Notes: a model not told the origin generated them from the sequence alone. A stretch of 64,000 nucleotides of DNA from Larix kaempferi (GCA_027924585.1 BSBM01001138.1:13573001-13637000); one strand, 5' to 3'; positions 34,166-47,639 are shown, counted from the first letter of the stretch. Translations and numbers: made by a program.

Positions 34166-34899
34166 TTTTTTTATTTTATGAGTCTACATGAATTTTTTAA
34201 TACTTTTTTTAATAAGTTATGACCGACATGGAAATGTAACGTGACAAACGTGAAAACGTCTCCCCATATTGGGTTGTAAGCACCTCGCTACTCTCGCTGC
34301 AATAAGAATCATTATGCATACTTAGTTTAATAACTATTAGAATCCCACATTTACCCATTTTATACATGATGTTATATTGATACGAATAATTGGTGAATAA
34401 TGTAAATAGAATTGGCAATGGAGATTTATCCACTTAGAGATAAATGTAGAGGAAAATAGGGATGATGTTTGTCCACTAAATCATGTTCGCAATCATGGTT
34501 GTTGCGCTTCGAGGTTGTAAGAATTAAATTGAGTAGAGGGAATGGTTGTTTGTTGGTTTTAAAAATAGAAGAGGATATCGCATGCACGATATCTAACTCA
34601 TCGATGAGTTGCATAAGGTGAGTTGTTTATCACGCACGTGATATGCCACTCACCAATGATTTTTTTATGGTTTACATATTGGGTGCATGATGAGTTACAT
34701 ATCACATGTGCGATATGTAACTCATAAAGATCACTAAAAAGTGTGTTTTCCATAATTCCATCCTTTATTTCCTTAATAGCCAGAGGCATAAGTTTTCTCC
34801 TAATGGTACATATGTCTCCATTCGAAGAGAAAGAAACAATTAAGAGGTAATATGAAATGCTTCGAGGTTTCACTCTGGGATTTAGATGATTAGAATCTT
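34166..34899. other. No gene; ATATC/GTGATATG short repeats
   Basis: CGCATGCACGATATC, CGCACGTGATATG and CACATGTGCGATATG recur between 34575 and 34730, each near an ATGAGTT or TGAGTTG word. No open frame with a motif. Confidence 0.5.
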
Positions 34900-37800
34900 C
34901 GTTTACACTTTTCTCTTATCTCGAATGCCTAGAACCTTTCTTGGGGACTATAGCCCATGTTTCCATCCCCAACCATGTAGAGAGAAACAATACCCATACT
35001 TAGAACTAATAAACTTGTAATGCTTTCCATATCACCAATTGAAGGACAAAGATCCCCTTGAGTAGTCATATATGGTGTTTTGAGTTGTCGGTCATGGACC
35101 TTGAGTCCTAAAAGCTAAATTTAGAACTTAATTCCTGATATTCCTACACCGACCATGGCTAACACCTCAACACCCATACATAAATTGATAAAAGACTACT
35201 AATCGTTCCTATATAACCACTTGAAATATAAGGATACCCTCAACAGATTATGTGTGGTGGGTCGAGGTGATGTTCTTGGCCTTAGATTCTTAGCATTGAT
35301 TACTTTATCTCTTAAGGCAAGAAATTCCTTCCTCAACCTTGTCTAGAGCCCCATAACCCATTTTTATTTCTAAAAACATTTTAATGGATCCCTTATCCTT
35401 TCTCAGAGTTCAAAGATCTCAATGAGAGGCCATATAAGATGGTTCAAGGATCATTCATGGCCTTCAAGAATTAGAAGCTATCTTTAGGGCCTAAGGATAA
35501 ATTTTCCTCCCTTGACCATGGAAAGGAACTAAGAACCATACTTAGTATTCAAAACCTAAAAGTGGTTCCCATATCTTGACAAATAGAAAAATGATATTCT
35601 CGAGAGTTCAAGTGTGATGGCTTGTGATGGCTTGAGGCATTGTTCTTAAAGTTGGATGCTTAAAGAATATTACTTAGATCCTAAGTCTTATGTTCCTCCC
35701 TTGATTATGTCTAGGGCCTCATGACCCATCCTTGGTGCTAAAATCATTATATAATTGTGCTTGACAACCACTCAAAGGTCAAGAATATCCAATGGAATGG
35801 TCACATATGGTGGATTGAGGCATTGTTTAAGGACAATGATATTTAGAAGTTAAATTTTAGACATAAATCACCCCACATACATCCCTATGGTATATTTGTC
35901 CTTCGAGTGACGATATGGGTACGATTAGGAGATTTAGATCATGGATTCTTCTTGGGGAATTGAACATGACTATGGGATAAAGTGGGGCCTTATGCCGTAA
36001 AGAAATATTCTAAATCTTAAGGGAGATTAGTAGGGCCTCAAAGCAACACAAAAAACCTATATATTGGATCTTTTTTCTCTAATGTAGGTATGTGTTTCAT
36101 TAGGAGTTTTTAAATACAAAGGATGGGTGGTTGGGCCTTAATAATTTTTGAGGTGTGAAATTAGGACATTAGGGTCTAAAGGAATATTTTATGGAATAAT
36201 ATCTATTCAATAAAGGCCTCAAACTACCACTTATAATCTCTCTAGGGTATTTTTAGCCTCTAAGTGGTAATATGAGCACCATCAAGATATGTTGAGCACC
36301 AATGGTGGGTCATAAGGAGTTTCCATGGTTGATATAGAAAACTCATGCCTTATAGTGGAAATGAAGCCTATATGGCTTAAGTGCCTTTAACAATTATTCA
36401 TACCACCACACATGACCTTTAGGAGATGTTTGGCCTCCGAGCGTGTATTTAGTGCCATTATGAGGTTTTTATCATGATGAATGAGTTTTTGGGACTTCAT
36501 AATGGTGAAGGAAGGAAACCAAGGTCTTAGTATCTCGAAATAATCCTTATATGGATCAAGTACCATGATCAAAGCCTCAAACAACCATATAAGTTCTATC
36601 TAGGATATATTTGGCCTACAATTTGGGGTATCGATTCCATTTAGAGGTTTCAAGCACTAGGAATGGGTCATGGGGTCTTAACCACATTTAATGGAGGAAA
36701 CACATGCCTTGATGCCTAAAATAAGAACTTATAAATTATGAAGGACATCAACATGCCTCAAATCACCAAACAAGACCTCTCTAGGGGATATTTGGACTAT
36801 GAGTTGGGATATGGGTGCCATTTGAAGGTTTTGAGTACTAGGGACGGTATTTGAGGACTAATCTAGGGTTGTATGATGAATCTAACTCCTTAATCTCTAA
36901 TGTAAGCTTCTATGGCTCAAGATCCCTTAACAAGGCCTAAAAGCAACATGCATGACCTATTTAGAGGATTGTTGCTATCCAATGCGAGATATGCATGCTA
37001 TTAGCATGGTTTTGGCCCTAAGAATGGGTCTTCATGTCTTTCCCACAATTGAGGGAGGAAATTTAGCCTATATACCATAAGGGAAGATTCTAGTGATCAT
37101 GTGTCATGAATTAAGCCTTTAACTATCACACAAGATTTGTCTATGGGGTCTCTAGTCCTAAAGTGAGGATGGATGCCGTGAGAATATTTTGAGCATAATG
37201 AATGTGTCTTAGGTCAATGACCATGGTTAATGGAGGAAACCTATGACTTATGACCTAAAGGAAACTTCTTTGGATCCATAGTGATCAGCAAGGCATGACA
37301 CCACCATAAGATACCTATTTAAGGCATATTTGACCTCTAATTAGGGATATGGGTTCCACCAAGAGGTTTTGAGTACCCATGATGGGTTTAAAGGCCATGA
37401 CCATGGTAATGGAGGGGAAATTGGGCCTAAATATCTTAAATTATAGGGAGAGAGAACCTAGAAGAGGCATTCAACCACTGCAAAAAACCTATCTAGGGGA
37501 TATTCCATCTTGTAGTGGGGATTTATGTGCCATTTAGAGGTTTTCAGTACTAGTGATGGGTCTCAAGACCTTAACCATTGTTGATAAAGATGAAACTCGG
37601 GCCTTGAACCATAAATGAAGCTTCTAGAGATTAATGGACATGGACAAGACCTCAAACTACCACACATCCACCTTTTTAGAGGAACTTTGGCCTCCTAATG
37701 AGGGTATGGGCACCATTTGGACATTTTGAGCACCAAATCTGGTTGGCATAGAATTCACTGTGATTGGGAGATGAAACATGGGTATTATAACCTAAATGAA

Positions 37801-37920
37801 GCTTCTAGAACTCAAGCACCATATATGAGGCATCAAGTGACCACAAATAACCTTTGTAGGTGATCTAGCCTTTGAGTGAGGATATGGGTGCAATTATCTT
37901 ATCATGCACCTAGGATTTAT
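34900..37920. repeat. Old 180-190-bp satellite with an orientation switch near 35.87 kb
   Basis: From about 35870 rightward, a unit built on GGGGATATTTGGCCTCTGAG, GGTTTTGAGCACTA, CCATGGTTGATGGAGGAAAC and GCCTCAAACCACCACACATG repeats. Its ATATTTGGCC word falls near 36250, 36426, 36606, 36788, 36965, 37149, 37325, 37500, 37680 and 37860 (spacing 174-184). From about 34900 to 35870 the same motifs appear reverse-complemented (ACCATGG...CCTCA...ACCCAT, then ATAACCAC...AAGGATACCC) with a 185-200 spacing. Copies are heavily diverged. No coding signal. Confidence 0.75.
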
Positions 37921-39289
37921 TAAACATTTTTTATGAATCTAATATCACGCATGTGATTCGTGATCTATGATCACACACATGATTAAGTAATTTAGTATCA
38001 CACGTGTGGTTTTTAATAGCTAAAATCGACGGGGGAATGTGCAATTTGAATTTAAAAATAACACGTGCATGTTATTTAATACTTTCATAACCACTCCTTC
38101 TCACAAATCTACATGGCATCTCTAATCCTAGGTGTCTGGTTTGGATTTAGCTCCAGAGTAAACAAGCCCATTGTACGGAATTGGCTAAACCATGGATAAT
38201 ATGACATCTTGTGTCTTTTCTTAGTATGCTTGTGTTTCAAGACCCACTACAGTATGTTACATACAATCATATATGATGAAATTGCATACATACATAGAAC
38301 TCTTTCTGCAGATTACAAATATTTAATTAAATATATATATATTTTTTATTTTTCTTGTGATGTAACTCCTTAACTCAAAAAACACATTATTGGTATTTCT
38401 TCCCTAACTTTTTCATTTCTCAACCATTTCATAAAAAAATTATATGTTACACTACTAGACATCGAACTCTACACACTATAAAAATTCCAATCCACTATCA
38501 TTATATTAACACCTTCAAAATATGCACCAACACTTGCGAACTAATTTCAAGGTCTCCTCAATTAGATTATAAAACAATTAAAACATACTATTTCTTTTAA
38601 GAAAAATAGCACTACACTGGTACTATTTTTTATCTACATGTTTACCAATTTTTGTATACTGATTCTATCATTTAGTAACTCAAAGGATGCACCAACACAT
38701 GCATATACCTTATCATTTGCCAAAAAACTAAAATGTCAATGTTAGAAAAAATCAAAATTGAAATAGTTATGAAAATCTTCAATAAATAAAATTTATATAT
38801 TTAGAAAGGGGATTCAATCTCAGGAAGTTCATCTTTTTATTGAAAGTAAGATTCATTCTGTGGGTCTCTCAAAATATGCATGTAAGATGAGGAATGTCTA
38901 TTTTTTCAAGTTTCTATTGCATCTAACGCATCAAAAGAGACCACCATTAGCTTGCATTCACCCTTAAATAAGGTCCATGTAGTGTGAAAAATAATAATTG
39001 TAATAAGGCTTACTAGAAGGTTCTTCCTACTAGAGCATTTCATCTCTAGGAAGTACCTAGAAGCTTCCACCTTCTAGTAAGGCTTCTTATGATTATTGTT
39101 TCTCACATTACATCTATTTCATGCGCCTTATTTAATAGATATGGAATCAATACATAGCATTATACCCTTAGGTAACTCCACAGGTACCCCATATTATCCT
39201 CCATTGGCAGATTACATCTAATAATAGCTAGAGTCGTAAGCATAATATTAGGAGAGTATACCAGAACATGATGAATACAAGAAATTTTT
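37921..39289. other. No gene; AT-rich, short inverted motifs
   Basis: TATCACGCATGTGATTCGTG, ATCACACACATGATTAAG and TATCACACGTGTGG lie between 37945 and 38010. A near-palindromic GGTTCTTCCTACTAGAGC...GGAAGTACCTAGAAGCTTCC stretch is at 39010-39075. Otherwise featureless to me. Confidence 0.45.
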
Positions 39290-41340
39290 ACTAATGGTGT
39301 TGCCTCAATCATTCACCTTTTTTGTGGATGATGTAATCTTGTTTGCTATAGGTTCCATTAGAGAGAAATAATATATTAAAAGAGATTTTGAATTTATTTC
39401 AAGATGCAACAAGCATGGAAGTAAATATTTAGAAGTCTACCATCTCCTTTAATAGGATGGTTTCAAAGAGGCTAGAAAGATCAATTCAACAAATCCTCCC
39501 ATTCCACATTCAACCTTTTAGTAAAGGGACAAAATACTTTGTATTTGTGTTGAATAAAAACAATTATGTACATTAATATTGGCTTTGGTTATATGACAAA
39601 GTGGAAAAAATAATCACAAATTGGTGTTCTCAATGGTTATCATTGGGAGGAAGATTAACCTTAGTCTCGAATCAATGCTAGAGGAAATTCTTGTATATTG
39701 GCATTCATTGTCTTATGTCATAGTTGACATCTTAGAAAATATTTAAGAAATTGGTGTAAGAAGGACAAAGGAGGTATTTGATATTTAAATGGTAAATGCT
39801 TGTGAAGCCTAAAGCCATGGGAGGATAGGCATTGAAGAATATTCATCATTTTAGGAAAACCCTAGATGCAAAGAGCTTTCGGAGGCTTATATTGGGTTTG
39901 TTCCACGTTTGTTATAGGAATTCATTAAAGAAAAGTACATACAGCCTCTCTACATTGAAGATTAGATTCAATCCAAGAAAAAAATTGTGGTAGGGGGCTC
40001 TATTATTTGGAAATCCCAAATTCTTGCTCTCCCTCTCATTGGCCAATGGCGTACCTAGAAAGTAGGAAATGGTCAAAGTGTCAAGATATGGTAGGATCCT
40101 TGAATATGAAACATTGGGGAACACAGATTTTCTAATGATATTGCTGCAATCTTTAGAGTAAAGGGATAATGTCCATCGTAGATGTTATCTTAGCATAATA
40201 TGGTACATTATAGAATCAAGTGTGGAATAAGGCACAAGATTTAGAATTAGGAGGAATCGTAGCAAAGTGATGGGATTCATTGGTCAGCAGGTTCATAGTT
40301 TCTTCAATCAAGATAAGTAATCAAGTGGATGAGCTATTATGGACTCAAAATCACACAAGGGCCTGAGCCACAACAAGTTCAAGATATAAGGTGATGTTTT
40401 GGGCAGAGTAAGAGGATTCTTGGTGGTGGAAACCAATCTCAAAACAACAAGCACCCCTAAAGGCTATGTTATTCTTCTGGTTAGCCATAAGTAATAAAGC
40501 ACCTATCTAAAATATATTACAAAAAAGAGTATAGGCTCAGTTAAGATATTGCATTTGATGTAAATCAAACAAGGAGACCCTCCAACACATCCTCATGGAC
40601 TATTCCTTTACTAAAGAAGTATGGGAAGAGGATTTATCTTTGATAGGTAATATTGGATCTTGGTTCAAACTCTCTATTGGAGAGCTACAAGATGTTGATG
40701 GAAGGAGCCCATGCTAGACAACTACTAATGTTTCCCCATAATTCTCTCTTGGGATTTATGAATTAGTGAGAATCACATTATGTTTGAGACTATATCTAAA
40801 GTGTAATATAAAACCAAATGATCCTTTGAAAGGCCTCAACATTCTCCAAAACAAAAATCTCTAACGAAATTGGAAGGCTAGATATGGATTAATGGGGAAA
40901 TCCAAAGAAACATAAGTCCTAATGGAGTGGAGTTACATTGTTAATTCTCTTCTCTATACCTAGTTTCTACTTTAAGGAGCATTTGGGATTTGGAAGCAAC
41001 AATTGGGTTGAACTTTGTGTTCTCAAACTCCGTCTCAAATTGGCATTCGATAAGAATGTGGGAAAGCTTCAATTCTGTGTGGATTCAAAGTTGATTATAA
41101 AGTGGGTCATAAGTTCTAAGAGGTTTCAAAATTTAGCTTTAGCCGGATCACTCCTTCATCAAATTATAGAATTTGTTGGGAAGTTTCATGAAGTCTCCTT
41201 TCAACATGTCTACCAAGAGAATAATGGGAAAAGAGATTAGCTGTCAAAAGTAGCTTTTCATGGTCAAATTGAATAGAGGAACAAAGGGGAAGGGACTTCT
41301 AACCTTCCATAAATCTACCTTATTTTTATCATGCATATTT
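39290..41340 (+). pseudogene. LINE remnant A: RT palm, zinc-binding tail and RNase H
   Basis: Across several frames the plus strand reads SFTFFVDDVILFAIGS (the RT active site, VDD in place of ADD), then CSQWLSLGGRLTLV-like words, WKVGNGQSVK (about 40058), KAMLFFWLAISNKAP (40460-40505) with C...H zinc-binding residues after it, and an RNase H (100 open codons at 40938-41240) with NWVELCVLKLRLKLAF, CVDSKLIIKWV and FQHVYQENNGKRD. This is the C-terminal half of a plant L1-type ORF2; the endonuclease and the first part of RT are absent. Many stops and shifts show long decay. The RNase H Asp of the third motif is kept (VDSK); the Asp of the last is ambiguous. Confidence 0.75.
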
Positions 41341-41970
41341 GTTTGAAGAATTGCCATCTCCTTATCTCTTTTGGTGAGAACTCGTGGTTGGTTAGGTTTT
41401 TAAGATTTTCATACGAATAAAACATGATTATGAAGGAAGAAAATAAACTTATGCTAAAAAGTATTTGAAAAATGTATTGTTGTGTTTAATCACATTTTCA
41501 ATCTAACATATTGTTCTAAGAAATATAAGTTTTTTTTTTTTTTAAATGACACGTCTTTTTGGTTTCATAACATATTGTTCCAAGAAATATAAGTTATTTT
41601 TTTTTTAAATGACATTTTTTTTTGTTGTTGTTGTTTCATATAGTTATTTTATTTATTTTATAAATGATTTAAGATTTTTTTATTTTTTTGTCTTTTACTT
41701 TTTTTATATATATGAATGTGTAAAATTAGAATTAGAAATATAGATATATTATAAATTATAAATTAGAATATAATAACTCATGTTTTATAGATTATTTTTT
41801 CATTCATCCTTAACAATGATAAAAAAAAACTTTTTGAGATATTGTAAAAATAACAAAAAAATACAAAATATGTATAAAATTTCAATTTAGATTTGTTTTC
41901 AATTTTGAAAAAAAAAATCAAAATATTATATATATATATTTGATGCCAAAGATCAATCCTCTCATGATGG
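41341..41970. other. No gene; T-rich and A-rich tracts
   Basis: A block CATATTGTTC(T/C)AAGAAATATAAGTT is repeated (about 41508 and 41570), each time followed by an oligo-T run. The rest is A/T-rich to 41940. Confidence 0.5.
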
Positions 41971-41979
41971 GATCAAAAT

Positions 41980-43330
41980 AGTTTGGAAATCATGGCTTTG
42001 AGGTTGGAAGGTGAGGCAGATAGAGAATGGACTTCGAATGTAGATAGGTTGGTATTCTGCTTTATTCATCTTGGAGATGGAGAGTTCGATAGGCTTGTTT
42101 GGTAAAAAACAGTGTGACGGGAGACTTTACTTCGAAGCTTGGATATGAGACTCGGGCTTTAAGTTCCTTCGGTGGTAATCGAGAGAGGTGGCGGCCTGCG
42201 GTTTGGAAGGCTTGAGGACCTTTAAAACCCAAAATCACTATGTGGCTTGCTTTAGCAACAAATTACTAACCCGAGACAACCTGTTGAAACGTGGATGGTA
42301 GGGTCCGAGCTAGTGCATCCTGTGCCATTTGAATGAGGAATCATGCTCAAATTTATTTGTTTTTTGTTCATATGTAGTGTATGTTTGGAATGTTGTGGCA
42401 AAAGAACTAATGGCCTCTACAGTTCAGTTGGGGAATTCCTTGGATCAGAGTTGTCTTTCGTGTGGAAAAGCTCAACCGTACGCTCGTTTGATGATTTCCC
42501 TTCTTCCTCTACCTATGGAATTTGGTGGGCGCGCAACATAGCAATATTCCAGAATCGCCTGATGCCAGTAGAGGTGACAGAGGCTCTTATTGTGCAGTTG
42601 ACAAATGAACATAAAGCATCGGTTAAATCGAGAAAGCAACACACATTGGTTCCTCCAGTAATTGACAGATCGATAATGTGGGCGTTCTTCAACGGGGCAA
42701 GCCAAGGAGAACCTCTGTTGGGCGGTTCCAGTGGTGTTCAATAAATTGCATAAAATTACAAGTTCAACATAAAATTCGCTCCAGGTCATTGTTCAAATAG
42801 CATGGTTGAACTTGTTGCTCTTCACTTTGTTCTAAAAGAGGCAATATCCAAGAATATTTCCATTATGCATATTTATGGAGACTAAAAATGGTCATTGATT
42901 GGGCCAATAACAAAATCCAAATCAGGGCTCCTTATCTAACGTCTCTTAATTTCTACTCGTCGGCAAATGGAACACTTTACGGATATAACATTTGCTCATA
43001 TATAGAGAGAACTGAATACATAAGCGGATCAGTTATCGAAAAATGCCTTGATGTTGGAGTTTGGGAAAACTGAGATAGAAGAAATAAGGGAAGTAAATGG
43101 CTCTCTGCTGCCGAGATGATTAGAAGTTACTTATATGTACTCCTAGAAGATGGTTGTTAAGGAAGCAATGCTACTATCTTGTATATGGAAATGTAAAGAT
43201 GTTTTTTTAATAAAGAATAGCTCTTGTGATGTATAGATGTAGAGCTTGTATTGTTAATCCTTCTTGAACCATTCTATATAAATGAATAATATTTTCCCTT
43301 TGGAATATATATTCAAATCAAAAAAAATAA
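41980..43330 (+). pseudogene. LINE remnant B: zinc-binding tail, RNase H and 3' end
   Basis: The zinc-binding segment reads FIHLGDGEFDRLVW (42059 on), ITMWLALAT-like words near 42236, then CxxC-type CHLNEESC (about 42320-42345) and YVWNVVAKEL. The RNase H follows: MWAFFNGASQGEPLLGG (about 42676), VELVALHFVLKEA-like words, DSKMVIDWANNK-like words near 42880, then the last motif near 42985. ORF pieces 42343-42744 and 42888-43073 carry parts of it. The copy is 5'-truncated. The 3' end is probably at 43313-43330, where AAATGAATAATATTTTCCC is followed by an A-rich tail. Not obviously the same family as remnant A. Confidence 0.72.
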
Positions 43331-44440
43331 TCAAAATATTATAAAAATAAAATTTTATATATTGAAAATAAGAAACAAAACTTTGTCTTTACACTCTCAC
43401 ACACATATATATTTCAAATCAAACAGTGCAAGAATCAAAACTTTTATATATATATTTCAAATCAAACACAGCAAGAATCAAAACTTCAGCTTTACATACT
43501 TTGAAGGAACTACACTAAATTTGATAATAATAAAAAAAGCATGTGCTGATATGGAAGCCAATAGTTGAGCATTGGAAGTGTCCTCATCGTTCGATGTTCC
43601 ACTATAAAAATAAAATACTCGTTGTCCTAGTTGTCCCAGTTATTAAAGCATAATATAGAAAACTAGAAAAATTTGAAATTTCACTTGTCATTCTCACTCT
43701 GATAAGACTAGAAAAAATTGAAATTATATTATGTACAAAGTGACAGTCCCACATGATAGTGATAAGCATAACAAAGTGCCACACCAAAATCATGACTAGC
43801 AAGCCTTTTAAATCTTGATTGCACCACCTGTAATCAATAAACGGTTTGTCACTAGTATGGAATTTATGGAGGCTACTTCAAGCATGGTCCAGGAACGTCC
43901 ATCTCTGCATGATTTGAAACGTTAATGCCTTGTACCACAACCTCTCTGGCATTGAACGTTCTGTAGGATCTGTTTACCTATGCCGTGACACAATATTTGT
44001 GCCTCATAAACGCTAATTAAGTCGGACGTCCCATCTTTGTCGGCGTTAATTAGGTCGTCCCATCTCTGTTGGAATTTGACGATTCACAAATCTGTAAATT
44101 TAGAAATATTCGTTGAATTGATGGACAAATCCCAAAACTTTTTTCACATTATAATCAATAATTATGAGATTACAATTTCAATATAGCGGGATTACGTTTT
44201 CAAAATTCAATTAAAATCATCTTTAAAAAACCTCTTAGCTTTGGTTGACTGAGCCACTTAACCAGTGCATGTATTCTGATTATTCACTGTTACCTATATA
44301 CTTTTTGTTTCTGTCAGGGAGCTAAGCTCTGGACGGGCCCTGCTGCACCAGATCTTCTAAGGATGATGCTCTAGCGCACTCAATACTTGCTGAGAACTCA
44401 CTTTTGACTGTCAGGTGCGCAGGCTTACTATTGGGAAATT
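43331..44440. other. No gene; 43-bp repeat and short duplications
   Basis: TATATATTTCAAATCAAACA...GCAAGAATCAAAACTT occurs twice (about 43406 and 43449). Near 44020-44065 GCGTTAATTAGGTCG-type words repeat. No supported gene. Confidence 0.45.
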
Positions 44441-44446
44441 TTCCCA

Positions 44447-45142
44447 GCACAGGCAGGCAGGACGGGGATGAACCTGAAAAGGAGTTTGGAAACCTCAACA
44501 TAAAACAGAAAACAGAAAACTACAGTTTTAGTAGATTTTTTTAATTACATCAATAGGTTTTTATATCTTAGAATTTGGGGTGGACTACCATTTATGTTTT
44601 TCCTAGATTGAAGAAGGATTTGTCCAGATTGATTTTATGGTCATCCTTCAAACTACACTCTTAGTAGAATTTTTTAATTACATCAATAGGTCTTTATATC
44701 TTAGAATTTGGGGTGGACTACCATTTATGTTTTTTCCTAGATTGAAGAAGGATCTGTCCACATTGATTTTATGGTCATCCTTCAAAATTGAAAATAAACA
44801 ATTATAAAAACTCGTAGTTTATGCATGGATAACTGGTAGCTCATGCATGATAACATAGTGACAGGCAGGCCGGGCGGGGATGAACCTGAAAAGGAGTTTG
44901 GAAACCCCAACAAAAAACTACAGCAGAAAACTACAATTCTGAGTATATTTTTTTAATTACATCAATAAGTGTTTATATCTTAGAATTTGGGGTGGATTAT
45001 CATTTATGTTTTTCCTAGATTGAAGAAGGATCTGTCCAGATTGATTTTATGGTCATCCTTCAAAATTGAAAATAAACAATTATAAAAACTAGTAGTTTAT
45101 GCATGGATAACTGGTAGCTCATGCATGATAACATAGTGACAG
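44447..45142. repeat. Three-copy direct repeat, units of 120-410 bp
   Basis: ACGGGGATGAACCTGAAAAG (about 44461) recurs near 44875. Inside, ATTACATCAATAGGTTTTTA through GATTTTATGGTCATCCTTC occurs at about 44545, 44668 and 44955. The third copy extends through GTTTATGCATGGATAACTGG, which also occurs near 44817. No coding signal. Confidence 0.8.
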
Positions 45143-47195
45143 ACAACCCATTTAATTAAATAAGGTAGTAGGTAGCTGAGGCATAGATAACAAGTGATTA
45201 CAACTAAACATGGAGAATAAATAACAGATAACTTGTTTATAACATTTACATTGTTATGGTGTCCACCTACCACAAGTTAAGTGATTGTGTTAATTACGAT
45301 TCACATCCTTGTCTGCATAAAATTGTTGACAGGTTACTTAGCTTGTTGTGTAGAATAGCCCACTACTACAATTGGCACAAGAATTGGGTGATAGGTTTGA
45401 CCCGCGAATAAGCTTTTATTTGCGAATACCCTAAGTGATAGGGACGTGTCACAGGAGCTTTGATCCGACTCCGGCCAAAAGCCTGCGTGTTTTTTGTTAA
45501 ATAAAAATCGATAGTCTACAGAAGCTTGCTATTTATCTAATGAAGGATTTGTGTTTTACAGGTGAAATATCAGAATATTTCTGAGTCACAATCAATAGGA
45601 TTTTTCTTTATGATTATGTCGAGGCGAAGTGCTTTGATTAGCTAACATCAATTTTCCTTGAACTTGCAATTTACTTTTTCCAGATGATGCTAGATGAAAA
45701 ATCCATGGATATTCTAATTCTAGGGTTTGTGTCGATGGTGGAACCGAAAGATCACATCGTTGAGGAGAATATTTGGGTTGGTTTTCCCACATTTGTTGGT
45801 CTGCGTTGATTTGAGATGTTTTTTATTAAAGATGGATGGGAAGAGATGTTTTTATTAGTTTCATTTTATTACAATATTATTGAACTTAAAACCTACACAG
45901 CCCATACAATCTCCCAAAAAAGCTAATACACAAAAACGGAAAATTACCAACAAATCAAAAGGTTACTATTGAGCCCTTGTGCACCACAGAGGCATTCATA
46001 AATTCCTAAAAAAAATAGCACGCCTTCATTCCATCCCAAAGCATCTTTTGGGAATCTGATCTGCCTTAGCATTAAATTCTCTCTCTATATATGACAAAAA
46101 CGGATGTCCATGAAAGCTTCCTGGAGTTGCTTGCTCCTTTTTCACCAACTGTAACATCCTTGCTATGTAACTTTCTCAAATTTTGCCAAATTCGAACCTT
46201 GGACTAGCTAACCCAAACTGCTCCAAAAGCACCCAAATGCTTTCGAATTCTATATGGAGGGGCTTGAGAGGTCTTAAGACATCCTAATGCATCTCTTAGA
46301 CACTTAGACATTCATTAGAAACATTCAAGGCTTGCATTTCTCAAGGAGGAAAGAAGGGGAAAAATACTAGTGAATTCGATGGTTAAAAACCCCACTAGCC
46401 TATGAACTTTTTGGCTTCCCAAACACTGTATGAAGTTCCCTATTTTTTTAACAGAGATTTGGATTTGATAGAGGACCTCAAGGGGAACCAGAATGCAACA
46501 TTAATTCAGGTTTTAAGGTCTGCTATAACTCCCATAAAAGAGAATGTTGTGAGACATAGAAATTGTGAGAAAATTGTTGACAATGGACATGAGATTTGTT
46601 GCACGATATTTAATCAAAACTCAAAGGGTATGCACATAATATTTTTTTCATCAATATTACATCATAAGCAGCTCGAAAAATCAACAAAAACTCTGATGTA
46701 AAACAGATATAAATTTGGTTGTTCATCTTAACCCACAGTTTTTATATTCAGTGACAGGAAATATGCGGTGACAATTTTGCAATTCAACAAGTTTCGAACC
46801 TATTAAGCAGGTTCATCCTCAGGAGAACAAGAATCTCACTCTCTTCTTTGCACTTGGATGAGGGATAAATACCCATTCTGAGCAATTTTTAATCCTTCTT
46901 CTTTATGGATATGGTCGGTTCACTTTTGGTTTTTTAGGGTTAGGGTAGGGATTATTTTTCATCTTTTTTATTTTTATTTTTAACAATTATTAATAGATAA
47001 TTAAATTATTTAATTGATTTTATATGATCATTTGTGCCTTGTTTTTAATAGTTTTTTAATAAACTGAGTTTATATGATCATATAAAATTGATTTTAGTTA
47101 GGTTAATAAAGAAATGTGTAAAGGTTTATTTAATTATGTTATGATACAATGTGGAGATCATTATTGCGAGTGTTTCTTGAGTTTGCCGAGTAACA
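45143..47195. other. No supported gene
   Basis: Two frames were considered: minus 45592-45792 (66 codons, no motif) and plus 46402-46701 (99 codons, NRDLDLIEDLKGNQNATLIQ, no motif I know). Neither has splice or start context that convinces me. A TGTAACATCC word near 46150 resembles an LTR start but no partner end was found. Confidence 0.45.
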
Positions 47196-47625
47196 AAATA
47201 ATACAAAGTAAGCAAAAAAAGAATAATACAAAGTAAAAAATAATAAATATTATGTCGGCCATAAACAAAAAAGAATAATACAAAGTAAAAAGTAAATATG
47301 AGACTTAAACTAGAGACTTTAGAGCTTAGGATTAGGTAGTAAATATTATGTCAGCCATAAACAAAAAAATAATAATACAAAGTAAAAAAGTAAATATGAG
47401 ACTTAAACTAGAGACTTTACTTTTTACTTTTAATACAAAGTAAAAATGAGACTTTAGAGTGTTTGTCGAGTAACAAAATAATACAAAGTAAACAAAAAAT
47501 AATAATACAAAGTAAAAAGTAATAAATATTATGTCGGCCATAAACAAAAAAGAATAATACAAAGTAAAAAGTAAATATGAGACTTAAACTAGAGACTTTA
47601 GAGCTTAGGATTAGGTGGCTCAGGT
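47196..47625. repeat. AATAATACAAAGTAAAAAGTAAATATGAG tandem repeat
   Basis: The phrase TACAAAGTAAAAAGTAAATA and ATTATGTCGGCCATAAACAA recur about four times with a variable period (roughly 85-190 bp). GACTTAAACTAGAGACTTTA follows in three of them. Frames on the minus strand here are shadows. Confidence 0.75.
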
Positions 47626-47639
47626 ATTGCACTCAAGGA

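Noticed and set aside
45592-45792. 66-codon minus-strand frame as a gene or first exon
   Set aside because: No motif and no convincing splice donor with a matching downstream exon.
46150-46370. TGTAACATCC word as the start of an LTR
   Set aside because: No matching end, target duplication or second copy was found, so it stays a chance match.
46402-46701. 99-codon plus-strand frame as a gene
   Set aside because: No motif, no splice support and no neighbour context; length alone is not convincing in this AT-rich DNA.
47332-47632. Hydrophobic 71-76-codon frames resembling membrane peptides
   Set aside because: They are translations of the AATACAAAGTAAAA repeat on the opposite strand.
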